Origin: CBDDEI01 sp965226775
GTDB taxonomy: Bacteria > Chloroflexota > Dehalococcoidia > SHYD01
Direction of reading: 5' to 3'
DNA length: 64,000 nt
Assembly (NCBI GenBank): GCA_965226775.1
Contig: CBDDEI010000002.1
Location: 1,302,001 to 1,366,000 of the forward strand
Shown here piece after piece: positions 8,200 to 16,797 of the stretch; position 1 is the stretch's first letter, and every line of letters starts with the position of its first letter. A model generated the notes under the pieces. It ran no database searches, was not told the origin of the DNA, and was given only the letters and a program-made list of their open reading frames with translations. Both the position numbers and the translations under genes were made by a program.

Positions 8200-8829
8200 A
8201 TGGCACGTTATACTGGGGCAGTTTGCCGCCTCTGCCGCCGCCAGGGGGAGAAACTCTTCCTCAAGGGCGAGCGTTGCTTCACGCCTAAATGCGCTATTGA
8301 GCGCCGCAATAACCCACCAGGGCAGCACGGCACGGCTCGCCGCCGCAGGCTGTCCGAGCGTGGTATGCAGTTGCGGGAGAAACAGAAAGCCCGGTTTATC
8401 TTCGGTGTGTTGGAAAAGCAGTTCCGCCGCCATTATCAGATGGCGACAAAACGTCCCGGCGCACGCGGCGAAAACCTCTTGCAGGAGCTGGAACTCCGGC
8501 TGGACAACGTGTGTTTCCGGCTGGGCTTTGCCGATTCTAGAAACCAGGCGCGCCAGGTTGTGCTCCACGGCCACATCACCCTTAACGGCCGCAAGACGGA
8601 CATCCCCTCAGCTCGCACCAAGGTAGGCGATGTTATTGGCTGGGTGCCGAAGAGTGTGGAGACGGAGTACTTCAAGTTCATGAGCGCTAACCTTGGCAGC
8701 AAGACTGTACCGGATTGGCTGGACATGAACATGACACTGATGACGGGCCGGGTGTTGTCCATCCCCATGCGCTCCCAGATGGAGCACGTGGTCAACGAAC
8801 AGGCAATCGTAGAGTTCTACTCTCGCTAG
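8200..8829 (+). CDS. rpsD: 30S ribosomal protein S4, zinc-type
   Basis: Primary 16S rRNA-binding protein; in many bacteria it is the autoregulator of the alpha operon. The N-terminus carries Cys9, Cys12, Cys26 and Cys31, the zinc-binding arrangement lost in C-minus S4 paralogues. The S4 RNA-binding domain (LDNVCFRLGFADSRNQARQ) begins near residue 97. Length is 209 residues. It lies directly upstream of rpoA, as expected. Confidence 0.97.
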   Translation: MARYTGAVCRLCRRQGEKLFLKGERCFTPKCAIERRNNPPGQHGTARRRRLSERGMQLREKQKARFIFGVLEKQFRRHYQMATKRPGARGENLLQELELRLDNVCFRLGFADSRNQARQVVLHGHITLNGRKTDIPSARTKVGDVIGWVPKSVETEYFKFMSANLGSKTVPDWLDMNMTLMTGRVLSIPMRSQMEHVVNEQAIVEFYSR

Positions 8830-8887
8830 TGTCGCCTAACTCATTACTTTGCAATTGAACAACCACCGGTAGCCCAGGAGGCGATGA

Positions 8888-9922
8888 TTGGTTTATCCCA
8901 TTACTACAGAGCTCCAAGTAGTTGAAAGCGCTGAAGAATACGGGCGGTTTGTGGCGGAGCCATTGGAGAGCGGTTATGGTACCACCATTGGCAACGCGCT
9001 GCGGCGCGTACTACTCAGCTCTCTTCCCGGCGCGGCCGTGACCTGGGTGCGTATTGAGGGAGTACAGCACGAGTTTTCCATCATTCCCCACGTCAAAGAA
9101 GATACGTTGGAGCTTTTGCTAAACGTTAAAGAGTTGCGGTTGCGGGCCCTTTCAGACCGTCCTGGGCGGATGTTTCTGGACGCTTCCGGCACAGGTGAAG
9201 TGACCGCTGCAGATATCCAGACCTCACCTGACTACGAGATCGTGAATCCGGAGCTGCACCTGGCTATGCTTGATGCGCCAGAAGCGCGGTTGACAGTTGA
9301 GTTTAATGTGGAGCAAGGAACAGGCTACACACAAGCAGGCTCCAGAGAAGGGATGCCCATCGGTATCCTGCCCCTGGATGCAATTTACACGCCGGTGCGC
9401 CGGGTGAACTACCAGGTAGAATCCGCCCGTGTGGGCCAAGACATCGCCTATGACCGGTTAATCCTGGAAGTATGGACAGATGGCAGTATCTTGCCCGTAG
9501 AAGCCGTCCGCAAGAGCTCACAGATTCTGGTGGACCAGTTCTTGCTCTTCACCCGCCTGGGCCTAGACGCCGCGGTGCTGACTGCTGGCAAGAGCGGCCT
9601 GCCGGTGCCTTCCGGTGGTCGTTATGAGATGCCCATAGAGGATCTGGGGCTGAGCGTTCGGGCCTACAATGCGCTGAAACGACACGCCATTATGAAGGTG
9701 GGCGAGCTCCTGACCATGTCGGAGAGCGAGCTCCTGACCATTCGCAACTTTGGCGATAAATCCCTCTCTGAATTGAAGGAACGCCTGGAAGCCCTTGGCT
9801 TCACGGAGTTCAGCAATAAAGACGACGACGAAGAAGACATGGCTGATACGGCCGACATGGCCGACACGGCCGGAGTGGCCGAGGGAGCCCACGGCTCGAA
9901 TGAAGAAGGCGAAGACGCCTAA
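8888..9922 (+). CDS. rpoA: DNA-directed RNA polymerase subunit alpha
   Basis: Assembly platform of RNA polymerase. The N-terminal domain shows EPLESGYGTTIGNALRRVLL (residues near 25-44), and the C-terminal domain shows the helix-hairpin-helix part with LGLSVRAYNALKRH and NFGDKSLSELKERL. The start is TTG at 8888, six bases after AGGAGG (8876-8881). The overlapping ATG at 8884 runs into a stop after 13 codons, so TTG is preferred. After the C-terminal domain there is an extra acidic tail of about 35 residues containing a duplicated D/MADTA unit coded by two 18-base repeats. Confidence 0.96.
   Translation: MVYPITTELQVVESAEEYGRFVAEPLESGYGTTIGNALRRVLLSSLPGAAVTWVRIEGVQHEFSIIPHVKEDTLELLLNVKELRLRALSDRPGRMFLDASGTGEVTAADIQTSPDYEIVNPELHLAMLDAPEARLTVEFNVEQGTGYTQAGSREGMPIGILPLDAIYTPVRRVNYQVESARVGQDIAYDRLILEVWTDGSILPVEAVRKSSQILVDQFLLFTRLGLDAAVLTAGKSGLPVPSGGRYEMPIEDLGLSVRAYNALKRHAIMKVGELLTMSESELLTIRNFGDKSLSELKERLEALGFTEFSNKDDDEEDMADTADMADTAGVAEGAHGSNEEGEDA
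9836..9871 (+). repeat. Two tandem 18-base units in the rpoA tail
   Basis: Units at 9836-9853 and 9854-9871 differ at two positions, each a C/T change, and encode DMADTA twice in frame. They lie in the acidic C-terminal extension of RpoA, outside the conserved alpha-CTD. Slippage-prone duplication in a disordered tail is the simplest explanation. Confidence 0.8.
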
Positions 9923-9954
9923 CGCTCCCCAAGGAGCATATGGAGAACCGACCT

Positions 9955-10308
9955 ATGCGGCATAAAATAAGCGGTACTAAACTCAGCAGGCCTACAGCGC
10001 ACCGGATGTCTCTCTATAGGAACCTGGTGGCAGACCTGTTGCGCCATGAGAAGATCCACACCACCGAGGCCAAAGCCAAGGAAGCTAGAGGCATGGCAGA
10101 GCGGATGATCACCCTGGGCAAACGGGGCGATCTTCATGCGCGCCGGCTCGCTATCGCGTTCTTGCGGCAGGAAGAAGTGGTGGACAAGGTATTCAGCGTT
10201 CTCTCGGAACGTTATTCGGAGCGGCCCGGCGGCTACACCCGTATCATTAAGATTGGCCCCCGCCGCGGTGACGCTGCGCCCATTGTGCAGCTGGAGCTGG
10301 TTTCCTAA
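9955..10308 (+). CDS. rplQ: 50S ribosomal protein L17
   Basis: Large-subunit protein near the exit tunnel. The conserved start is MRHKISGTKLSRPTAHRMSL, so I choose ATG 9955, which has GGAG nine bases upstream. The earlier in-frame ATG 9940 would add five unconserved residues. The 117-residue product ends with the RRGDAAPIVQLELV segment typical of L17. It is the last classical gene of the alpha operon. Confidence 0.95.
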   Translation: MRHKISGTKLSRPTAHRMSLYRNLVADLLRHEKIHTTEAKAKEARGMAERMITLGKRGDLHARRLAIAFLRQEEVVDKVFSVLSERYSERPGGYTRIIKIGPRRGDAAPIVQLELVS

Positions 10309-10335
10309 GCAGGATTTGCGGGATTTGATTTATTG

Positions 10336-11166
10336 ATGGATGAGCAGATGCGGCACATAGCCCTGCTGGTAGAGTACGACGGTGCTCGTTACCACGGCTT
10401 TCAGGTGCAGCACAACGCCGCTACGGTACAGCAGGCGCTGGAGCGCGCGCTGGAGGACTTGCTTGGCGCGCCGACGGCCCTGCGCGGGGCAAGCCGGACC
10501 GACGTTGGTGTCCACGCTCGCGGGCAGGTTGCCAGCTTCCGGACCGACGCTCAGTACCCGGCCGAGACCTTTGTCTCGGCGCTGAACAGCTATCTTCCTG
10601 AGGACATTGCGGTGCAGGCCGCGTGCGACATTGGCGCAGACGTTGACGTGCGGCGCTACGCATACAGCCGGCGCTACCGCTACAGCATCCTGAATTGTGC
10701 AATACGCTCGCCGTTAGCCAGAGCGCATGCGCTGCTAGTGAGAGAGCCGCTGGATGTGGACGCTATGGACTGGGCGGCGCAGGCGCTGGTGGGCCAGCAC
10801 GATTTCGCGAGCTTCAGCGGCCAGCCCAGCTATCCCGGCCAGCCTTCGGAACGGCGGGTGCTTTCCGCCACCGTGCATCGCAGTGATGCTATGGTGTATT
10901 TTGACATTGAAGCAGAGTCGTTCCTGCCGCAGCAGGTCCGGCGCACCGTGGCGCAACTACTCTACGTGGGTAAGCACAAGCGCGATGCTTCCGTTATTCA
11001 AGCGTTCCTAGACCATCCAGTCTTGGGCGCGGCTTGGGAAGCGCTGCCCCCACATGCCCTGTGTCTGGAAGCGATAACTTATCCCGACAGCTTAGTGCCC
11101 TTTGCGGATGGCGCTGCTGCTACCCATACCCCTGCCCGGGCGATGGCAGTCCTATCTGGAGTATAA
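10336..11166 (+). CDS. truA: tRNA pseudouridine synthase A
   Basis: Converts U38-U40 of many tRNAs to pseudouridine. The catalytic aspartate lies in GASRTDVGVHARGQ (near residue 56). YDGARYHGFQ at the N-terminus and FLPQQVRRTVAQL in the second domain are family motifs. Possible starts are TTG 10333, ATG 10336 and ATG 10348; the last gives the closest match to family N-termini, so the start is uncertain by four codons. It ends with TAA one base before the rplM ATG. The rplQ-truA-rplM-rpsI order is widespread. Confidence 0.93.
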   Translation: MDEQMRHIALLVEYDGARYHGFQVQHNAATVQQALERALEDLLGAPTALRGASRTDVGVHARGQVASFRTDAQYPAETFVSALNSYLPEDIAVQAACDIGADVDVRRYAYSRRYRYSILNCAIRSPLARAHALLVREPLDVDAMDWAAQALVGQHDFASFSGQPSYPGQPSERRVLSATVHRSDAMVYFDIEAESFLPQQVRRTVAQLLYVGKHKRDASVIQAFLDHPVLGAAWEALPPHALCLEAITYPDSLVPFADGAAATHTPARAMAVLSGV

Positions 11167-11167
11167 G

Positions 11168-11596
11168 ATGAACACCTATAGCCCCAAAATCTCGGAACTT
11201 AAACCTGAGTGGCATATCCTGGATGCAGAAGGCCAAGTGCTTGGCCGCCTGGCGTCGCAGATTGCCCAAATGCTGCGTGGTAAGCACAACCCGCGCTTTA
11301 CACCGCACCTCCCTTCCGGAGACATCGTGGTAGTGGTGAACGCCGCTAAGGTGAGTGTGTCCGGCGGCAAGACGGAGAAGAAGAACTACTACAGCCATTC
11401 AGGTTATCCCGGCGGTCTCAAGACTGTCCGTCTAGATAAGATGCTGGAGAAGCACCCCACGCGGGTCATTGAGCATGCCGTGAAAGGTATGCTTCCTCAT
11501 GGCCCCCTCGGTAGGGTGCTCATGAAGCGGCTTAAAGTCTATCCAGGACCGGGCCATCCTCATGAGGCGCAGGCAGCGCTGATGAAGGTAGGCTAG
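11168..11596 (+). CDS. rplM: 50S ribosomal protein L13
   Basis: Early-assembly large-subunit protein. The conserved region begins WHILDAEGQVLGRLASQIA, and the chain ends PHEAQAALMKVG. I choose ATG 11168 (142 residues, the normal size), because the longer upstream reading frame would lie inside truA and add 22 unrelated residues. GGAG at 11157-11160 serves as the binding site. The truA stop is only one base away, implying coupling. Confidence 0.96.
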   Translation: MNTYSPKISELKPEWHILDAEGQVLGRLASQIAQMLRGKHNPRFTPHLPSGDIVVVVNAAKVSVSGGKTEKKNYYSHSGYPGGLKTVRLDKMLEKHPTRVIEHAVKGMLPHGPLGRVLMKRLKVYPGPGHPHEAQAALMKVG

Positions 11597-11641
11597 GGGG
11601 AGCCTTCCCCCATCGCCAAATAAAGGAGCAAACAACAGCTT

Positions 11642-12040
11642 ATGGTATCGCAACGCTATTTTTATGGGCTTGGCCGCAGAAAGTGCGCCATCGCACGGGT
11701 GCGGCTCTATCCGGGCGGCACCGGCGCCATAGTGGTCAATGGTAAGCCGCTGGAGGAGTGGGTAGTGCGTCCCAGCCAGACGATTCTGGTGGAGGAGCCG
11801 CTGCGCCTCACGGAGACCGTTGGGAAACTGAACGCGACGGTGAAGGTGGACGGCGGAGGATCGACCGGCTGGACCGGCGCGATTAGGCTGGGCATTGCCC
11901 GCGCGTTGCTGGCCATGGACGACCGCCTGAAGCCGGTGTTGCGACAGCACGGCCTCCTGACCCGGGACCCCAGAGTAAAAGAGCGCAAGAAGTACGGTTT
12001 GAAGCGTGCCCGCAAGGCGCCGCAGTACACCAAGCGCTAA
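11642..12040 (+). CDS. rpsI: 30S ribosomal protein S9
   Basis: Head protein whose C-terminal tail reaches the P-site tRNA. The 132-residue product has YFYGLGRRKCAIARVRLYPG at the N-terminus and the basic tail ending QYTKR (usually KRR or KR). ATG 11642 lies behind AAAGGAGC. It closes the ribosomal superoperon before the terminator at 12058. Confidence 0.97.
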   Translation: MVSQRYFYGLGRRKCAIARVRLYPGGTGAIVVNGKPLEEWVVRPSQTILVEEPLRLTETVGKLNATVKVDGGGSTGWTGAIRLGIARALLAMDDRLKPVLRQHGLLTRDPRVKERKKYGLKRARKAPQYTKR

Positions 12041-12057
12041 CCTATATGGAATAACGA

Positions 12058-12086
12058 AAAACGCCTGGCTATCAGCCAGGCGTTTT
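12058..12086 (+). terminator. Rho-independent terminator after rpsI
   Basis: A ten-base-pair GC-rich stem (12061-12070 with 12074-12083) around the loop ATC, extended by A-T pairs and followed by TTTT. It ends the plus-strand ribosomal operon and, being symmetrical, can also serve the convergent minus-strand cupin gene that ends at 12112. Confidence 0.92.
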
Positions 12087-12111
12087 GGTTTGCAGGTGAA
12101 ACGGATCGCTA

Positions 12112-12483
12112 TTACTCGCCGCTGGGCGCTCGACCGTACTGGTCCTCTAGCCGCACCACATCATCTAGCTGCGTAGTGGAGACCTCAAAGAAGTCGCAGT
12201 CTGTGAGGGCTTCTAGGCGGTGCACTGAGTGCGGCGGAATGTGGTAGCTATCGCCGGCGGCAAGCTCAATCAGATTCAGCTCTCCCGCCTCGTTGTGGTA
12301 GTGCAGCACTGCTTCGCCCGTGAAGAGGTGGAAGGTTTCATCCTTCTGCTCATGGTATTGCAGGCTGAGGGCGTGCCCCGCGTTTATATGGAGGATCTTG
12401 CCCGCATAGACGTCTGTCTTGGCGATGAGCAACTCATACCCCCAGGGCTTTTCTGAACGGGGAATCCCAACAGGCTCAATCAT
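12112..12483 (-). CDS. Cupin, mannose-6-phosphate isomerase type II-like
   Basis: A 123-residue single-domain cupin beginning MIEPVGIPRSEKPWGYELL, the sequence style of the C-terminal isomerase domain of bifunctional ManC enzymes. Metal-ligand candidates are His44 and Glu49 in the first cupin motif and His85 and His88 in the second (GDSYHIPPHSVHRL). The ATG at 12483 follows an AAGGA site; a longer in-frame extension upstream is unconserved. It is last in a minus-strand group of sugar-nucleotide genes, so fructose-6-phosphate/mannose-6-phosphate interconversion is a likely role. Other small sugar-binding cupins cannot be excluded. Confidence 0.8.
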   Translation of the reverse strand: MIEPVGIPRSEKPWGYELLIAKTDVYAGKILHINAGHALSLQYHEQKDETFHLFTGEAVLHYHNEAGELNLIELAAGDSYHIPPHSVHRLEALTDCDFFEVSTTQLDDVVRLEDQYGRAPSGE

Positions 12484-12502
12484 ACGGTTGTCCTTCAGCG
12501 GC

Positions 12503-13969
12503 CTAGAGATGCGCCAGTTCCCGGCCCAGGGTGAGGAGCTTGCGGGTAGCTTGCTGGCTGGCGGCCTCCGCGTAAACTCGCAGCAACGGTTCTGTGCCCG
12601 AGAAGCGAATGAGGAGCCAGCTCTTGTCCTGTAGGGTGAGCCGCACACCCTCGATGTTGTTGCCGTCGCCGATGATTTTGAACTCGGTTACTGGCAGGTC
12701 GCCGACCTGCGTGCGTTCCTGTGTCACCAAGCCGAGGATCTCGCTCCGGCGCGGCGCGGCAAAGTGAAAGTCGTCGCGGTCATAGTAGTGCGGCCCCACC
12801 AGGCTGTAGAGATGCTCAATCAACTGCGACGGACTTTTGCCGGTGCTTACCATGAGGTCGAGGAAATAGAGACCGGCCAGAACACCATCTCGCTCGGGGA
12901 GATGGCCGCGGAAGCCGTAGCCGCCGCTCTCTTCGCCGCCTATGAGCGCATCCAGGCGGATCATCTCCGGCCCCACGTATTTGAACCCTACGTTGGTCTC
13001 AGAAACGGGCACGTTATACTGCTCCCCCAAGCGAAAGATCATGCTGGAGGTGGTGATAGATTTAACCAGCGCACCTGTCTCGCGGCGCTCCTCCAAGAGG
13101 TAGTAGCAGAGGAGGGCGTAGACCTGGAGTTGGGTGACGAACTCGCCGTGCTCATCCACCACACCCAGACGGTCGGCGTCGCCGTCGGTAGCCAGCCCAA
13201 CGGCAGCGCCCTTGCGGACCCGTGCAGAGAGCTTCTTGAGGTTACGGGTGATGGGCTCCGGCTGGGCCATGCCGGGGAAAGCCGGGTTCGGATGGCCGTT
13301 GAGTTCAACGAGTTTGGTGGAGCCGCCGCGGAGGAGCCGCCGCAGGTAGCCCGCTCCCGCGCCGTACATGGAATCGACCACTACCTCCAGCCCCGCGTTC
13401 CGCAGCTTGTCCAGACGCTCCTCTGTAATGAGGGATCGGAGGCCGGCTTCATACGGGGGCACGGGGTTCACCATTCGCAGCAGGCCCGTGTCCTGGGCCT
13501 CTTTGAGGGAGAGCCGCTTGACGCTGTTGCCCTCTGCGAGCTTGGGTAGGTAGCCTTCTATCTCTTCGATCATCTCCGGCGCGGCGCTTGCGCCCTGCTC
13601 GTCCTTGATCTTGAAGCCGTTGTAGTCGCCGGGGTTGTGGCTGGCGGTGATCACAATGCCCGCATTGGCGTGGAGGTCTCGCAGCGTGAAGCTGACCACG
13701 GGAGTGGGGCACGCCACCGAGCATAGCGCAACCTTAATGCCGTTGCCCGCAATCACCTCTGCCGCCGCTGCCGCAAAGCGGTCGGAACCAAAGCGAGTGT
13801 CATAGCCAATAACAACGCCCCTATCCATCGTGCCGGCATTCTTCAGGTACTCGCTGAGGGCCTGCGCGCAGAGGCGGACATTATCGAAGGTGTAGTCCTC
13901 GGCGATAATGGCACGCCAGCCATCGGTGCCGAACTTGATGCTGGAGGTGGTCGCTGCAGTAGTGGTCAT
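12503..13969 (-). CDS. Phosphoglucomutase/phosphomannomutase
   Basis: Alpha-D-phosphohexomutase of 488 residues. The phosphoserine loop TASHNPGDYNGFK has catalytic Ser110. The magnesium loop TDGDADRLGV has Asp262, Asp264 and Asp266, and the sugar-binding loop GGEESGGYG follows. The C-terminal phosphate-binding loop is RFSGTEPLLRVYAEA. The setting between a GDP-mannose dehydratase and a cupin suggests it supplies mannose-1-phosphate, although the family is often bifunctional with glucose-1-phosphate. Confidence 0.93.
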   Translation of the reverse strand: MTTTAATTSSIKFGTDGWRAIIAEDYTFDNVRLCAQALSEYLKNAGTMDRGVVIGYDTRFGSDRFAAAAAEVIAGNGIKVALCSVACPTPVVSFTLRDLHANAGIVITASHNPGDYNGFKIKDEQGASAAPEMIEEIEGYLPKLAEGNSVKRLSLKEAQDTGLLRMVNPVPPYEAGLRSLITEERLDKLRNAGLEVVVDSMYGAGAGYLRRLLRGGSTKLVELNGHPNPAFPGMAQPEPITRNLKKLSARVRKGAAVGLATDGDADRLGVVDEHGEFVTQLQVYALLCYYLLEERRETGALVKSITTSSMIFRLGEQYNVPVSETNVGFKYVGPEMIRLDALIGGEESGGYGFRGHLPERDGVLAGLYFLDLMVSTGKSPSQLIEHLYSLVGPHYYDRDDFHFAAPRRSEILGLVTQERTQVGDLPVTEFKIIGDGNNIEGVRLTLQDKSWLLIRFSGTEPLLRVYAEAASQQATRKLLTLGRELAHL

Positions 13970-13981
13970 GGCATCTCTCCG

Positions 13982-15025
13982 TTAGACGTGGGCTCTCCAC
14001 CAGTCTAGAAGGTCTTTCAGCGTTTTATCAAATGGGATCATGGGCTCCCATCCAGTGGCTTTCTTGAACTTAGTGGGGTCGGCTTCTAGCAATGTGACGT
14101 CGGAAGGTCGTAGACGGGCCTGGTCCACCTCCACGGTAATCTTGATCGAGGACATCGCCAGCAGGCGGTCCTGCATGTCTTCTACGGAGTAGGCGTGTCC
14201 AGTGCCCACATTGTAGGCTTCGCCGGGTGTGCCCTTCTCCAGGCAAAGCCAGTAGGCGCGCACAACGTCCCGCACGTCCGTCCAGTCTCGCTTGCTGCTC
14301 ATATTGCCCACGTAGATGACCGGCGGGTGCAGCCCCTTCTCGATTTCTGCGATCTGCTTGGCGCGGCTGGAGGTGACAAAGACCTGGCCGCGGCGGGGGC
14401 CGGTGTGGTTGAAGGCGCGGGTGACGACAGTGTGCAGCCCAAAGCTGTGGTGATACTGGTAGGCCAGGTTCTCTTGGGCCACCTTACTCACGCCGTAGGG
14501 GCTGAGGGGCCGCAGCGGGTTGCTCTCTGCGATAGGTGTCTCTTCCGGATGCACCAGTCCATACTCCTCAGAGGAGCCGGCAATGTGAATGCGCGGCTGG
14601 TAGTCTGCGCTGCGGATGGCTTCAAGGAGGTGGAGCTGGCCCAGGATGTTGGTTTGCAGCGTGGCCGCGGGCGCGTTCTGCGATCCCGGCACGTAGCTCT
14701 GCGCTGCCAGGTGGAAGATATAGTCCGGCCGCACGCCGCCGATGAGGCGCTCCATGGAGTAGGGGTCGGTCATGTCCCCTTCGATGAGATTTGCCCGGTC
14801 CGGCATAGTCCGGTCTTTCACCAGACTCTCCATCTGCCGCACACTGGTGATAGCAGCATTTTCGCCGATGAAGTGGAGCTTGCCTACGCGCTTTAGCTCC
14901 TCCAGATTGTCCATACGGCTCCTTGGCCGGTGGAGGCCGTAGACCTGAACATCGGGAAGGGTGAGGGCGTACTCTGCCATGTGGCTGCCCACAAAGCCGG
15001 TCACGCCGGTGATCAACACGCGCAC
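13982..15025 (-). CDS. gmd: GDP-mannose 4,6-dehydratase-like extended SDR
   Basis: Likely converts GDP-mannose to GDP-4-keto-6-deoxymannose. The Rossmann motif GVTGFVG is at residues 7-13. The catalytic set SSEEYG (151-156) with Tyr177 and Lys181 (YGVSK) matches GMD-type dehydratases, which use Thr/Ser-Asp/Glu-Glu. The segment KRDWTDVRDVVRAYW and the ending of about 347 residues agree with the family. The ATG overlaps the stop of the nucleotidyltransferase upstream by one base. GMD is preferred over GDP-fucose or UDP-glucose epimerases because of the neighbours. Confidence 0.85.
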   Translation of the reverse strand: MRVLITGVTGFVGSHMAEYALTLPDVQVYGLHRPRSRMDNLEELKRVGKLHFIGENAAITSVRQMESLVKDRTMPDRANLIEGDMTDPYSMERLIGGVRPDYIFHLAAQSYVPGSQNAPAATLQTNILGQLHLLEAIRSADYQPRIHIAGSSEEYGLVHPEETPIAESNPLRPLSPYGVSKVAQENLAYQYHHSFGLHTVVTRAFNHTGPRRGQVFVTSSRAKQIAEIEKGLHPPVIYVGNMSSKRDWTDVRDVVRAYWLCLEKGTPGEAYNVGTGHAYSVEDMQDRLLAMSSIKITVEVDQARLRPSDVTLLEADPTKFKKATGWEPMIPFDKTLKDLLDWWRAHV

Positions 15026-15714
15026 TAGGGAAGCTCCTTAAGCTCGTTGCCGGCCTCCAGCAGGTCTTTCACGGTGTCCACCGCCTTCCAGTAGGCCGTG
15101 CTGCGAAAGCCGTAGAGCCGTCCTTGCTGCGCCAAGAGCGGGAATGTTGAAAGTTCATGGTCGCCCTCATCCGGAAAGAGGGGAAAGACCTCACGGGAGA
15201 TGAGGTACACGCCGGCATTGAGCCAGTGAGGCAGCAGTGGTTTCTCTTCAAAACCATTGATGCCATCCTCAGCCGTGAGGGAGGCAATACCGTACGGGCT
15301 CCGTAACTGCGTGAGCATGACCGTCACCGCGGCCTGCTTCTGCTCATGAAATTGTACAAGGTGGTCCAAGGGTTGAGTGTTGATATTGTCGCCGTTCATG
15401 CCGATGATCACTTGCTCGGAGGCAGGCACCCGCGCGAAGCTACGCTTGAAAGCGCCGCCGCGGCCCAGCGGCCGTTCCTCCACTTCGTACTCAATGTGCA
15501 GCCCCATCTTTGCGCCGTCTTGAAAGTAGTCCATCAACACTTCGGCCTTGTAGCCGCAGAGGAACACTACGTTGGTGACCCCGTTGCCGCGCAGCCACTC
15601 CAACGAGTACTCGATGAGCGGGCGGTCGTTGATGGGCACCATCGCTTTAGGACGGTCTTCCGTATACGGGCGCAGCCGCTGCCCTTCGCCACCTACTAGA
15701 ATTAGCGCGTACAT
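15025..15714 (-). CDS. Sugar-1-phosphate nucleotidyltransferase
   Basis: A 229-residue NTP-transferase-family protein with the signature GGEGQRLRPYTEDRPKAMVP at residues 8-27 and catalytic Lys23. It lacks a left-handed beta-helix domain. Context (hexomutase, GMD and a second SDR gene) argues for mannose-1-phosphate guanylyltransferase activity. By sequence alone it could also be a glucose-1-phosphate thymidylyl- or uridylyltransferase. Confidence 0.8.
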   Translation of the reverse strand: MYALILVGGEGQRLRPYTEDRPKAMVPINDRPLIEYSLEWLRGNGVTNVVFLCGYKAEVLMDYFQDGAKMGLHIEYEVEERPLGRGGAFKRSFARVPASEQVIIGMNGDNINTQPLDHLVQFHEQKQAAVTVMLTQLRSPYGIASLTAEDGINGFEEKPLLPHWLNAGVYLISREVFPLFPDEGDHELSTFPLLAQQGRLYGFRSTAYWKAVDTVKDLLEAGNELKELP

Positions 15715-15743
15715 AGAGCTATGTGGCTAGTATACGGCACTGG

Positions 15744-16739
15744 CTAGGGCGCGGATGGAGGGGAAGATGGCGATGGTCTGTCAAGGGTAGCCACCTGAGC
15801 ACGCCAGTATTCTAACACGTCAGCCAGGGTCTGCTCTAGGGGAATAGTGGGCCGCCAGCCGGTGGCTTGCTCCGCTTTGGCGCAGTCCGCATAGACGCAG
15901 GGCACGTCTGCGGGCCACATGCGATCCGGGTCTCGCTCCACCTGCAGGGGTACCCGGCTGCGCGCTACTAGAAAGTCCAAGATGCTCTGAATGGTCACGG
16001 CCTTGCCGCTGCCCAGGTTGTACACCTCGCCCGGGAGGCCGTTCAGCAGCACGTCATGATAGCCCCGCACCATGTCCCGTACGTCGGTGAAGTCCCGCAT
16101 CGCCTCCAGGTTGCCCACACGCACCACGGGCTCGCGCAGGCCGGCCTCTGCCTCTGCCACCTGCCGCGCGAAGGCAGAAGTGACAAAGGCGTCGCTCTGG
16201 CCGGGGCCGGTGTGGTTGAAGGCGCGCACCCGCACGATGGGCTGGCCGTAGCTGCGCGCGTACTGGTAGGCCATCAGGTCCTGGGCTGCTTTGCTTACTG
16301 CGTAGGGATTGCTAGGGCGCAGAGGATTGCTCTCCCGGATGGGGAGCTCTTCAGGGCCGGTGGGCGCGCCGTAGACCTCGTTGGAGCTGGCCACTAGGGT
16401 GCGCGGCGGCGAAGGCAGCTTCCGCAGCGACTCCAGCAGCGTGAGTTGCCCCATAACGTTGGTGCGGTAAGTGTCCTCTGGGTCGCGCCAGGACTGAGGG
16501 ACGGAGGCCTGAGCCGCTAGGTGGAACACCAGGTCCGGGCCTACGGAAGTGAGCGCTGCTGTCATGGCGGACGCATCCAGCAGATCTATCGGGTAGCTGT
16601 GGACGTTTGAGGTCACGTCTGACGACGGGAGGGTGGTATCAGGACGGTATGTCCCGTGGACTTCCAGCCCCCGCGAAAGGAGAAAGCGGGCCAAATGCTG
16701 GCCCGCAAATCCACCGATCCCTGTAATAAAGGCCTTCAA
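15744..16739 (-). CDS. rmd: GDP-6-deoxy-4-keto-mannose reductase-like extended SDR
   Basis: A 331-residue NAD(P)-dependent epimerase/dehydratase. The Rossmann motif is at residues 7-13 and the catalytic YAVSK has Tyr146 and Lys150. SSNEVYG at 118-124 carries SSNE in place of the dehydratase SSEE, as in Rmd-type reductases, which act on the GMD product to make GDP-D-rhamnose. The last 15 residues are serine/proline-rich. It is the first gene of the sugar-nucleotide group and may be read through from metK, 58 bases upstream. A second GMD is the main alternative. Confidence 0.7.
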   Translation of the reverse strand: MKAFITGIGGFAGQHLARFLLSRGLEVHGTYRPDTTLPSSDVTSNVHSYPIDLLDASAMTAALTSVGPDLVFHLAAQASVPQSWRDPEDTYRTNVMGQLTLLESLRKLPSPPRTLVASSNEVYGAPTGPEELPIRESNPLRPSNPYAVSKAAQDLMAYQYARSYGQPIVRVRAFNHTGPGQSDAFVTSAFARQVAEAEAGLREPVVRVGNLEAMRDFTDVRDMVRGYHDVLLNGLPGEVYNLGSGKAVTIQSILDFLVARSRVPLQVERDPDRMWPADVPCVYADCAKAEQATGWRPTIPLEQTLADVLEYWRAQVATLDRPSPSSPPSAP

Positions 16740-16797
16740 GAGAAGCGCCTCGCTCGCTGGCTCAGGAAGCTACCGTTGACCCGCTATCCGGCGCCAG

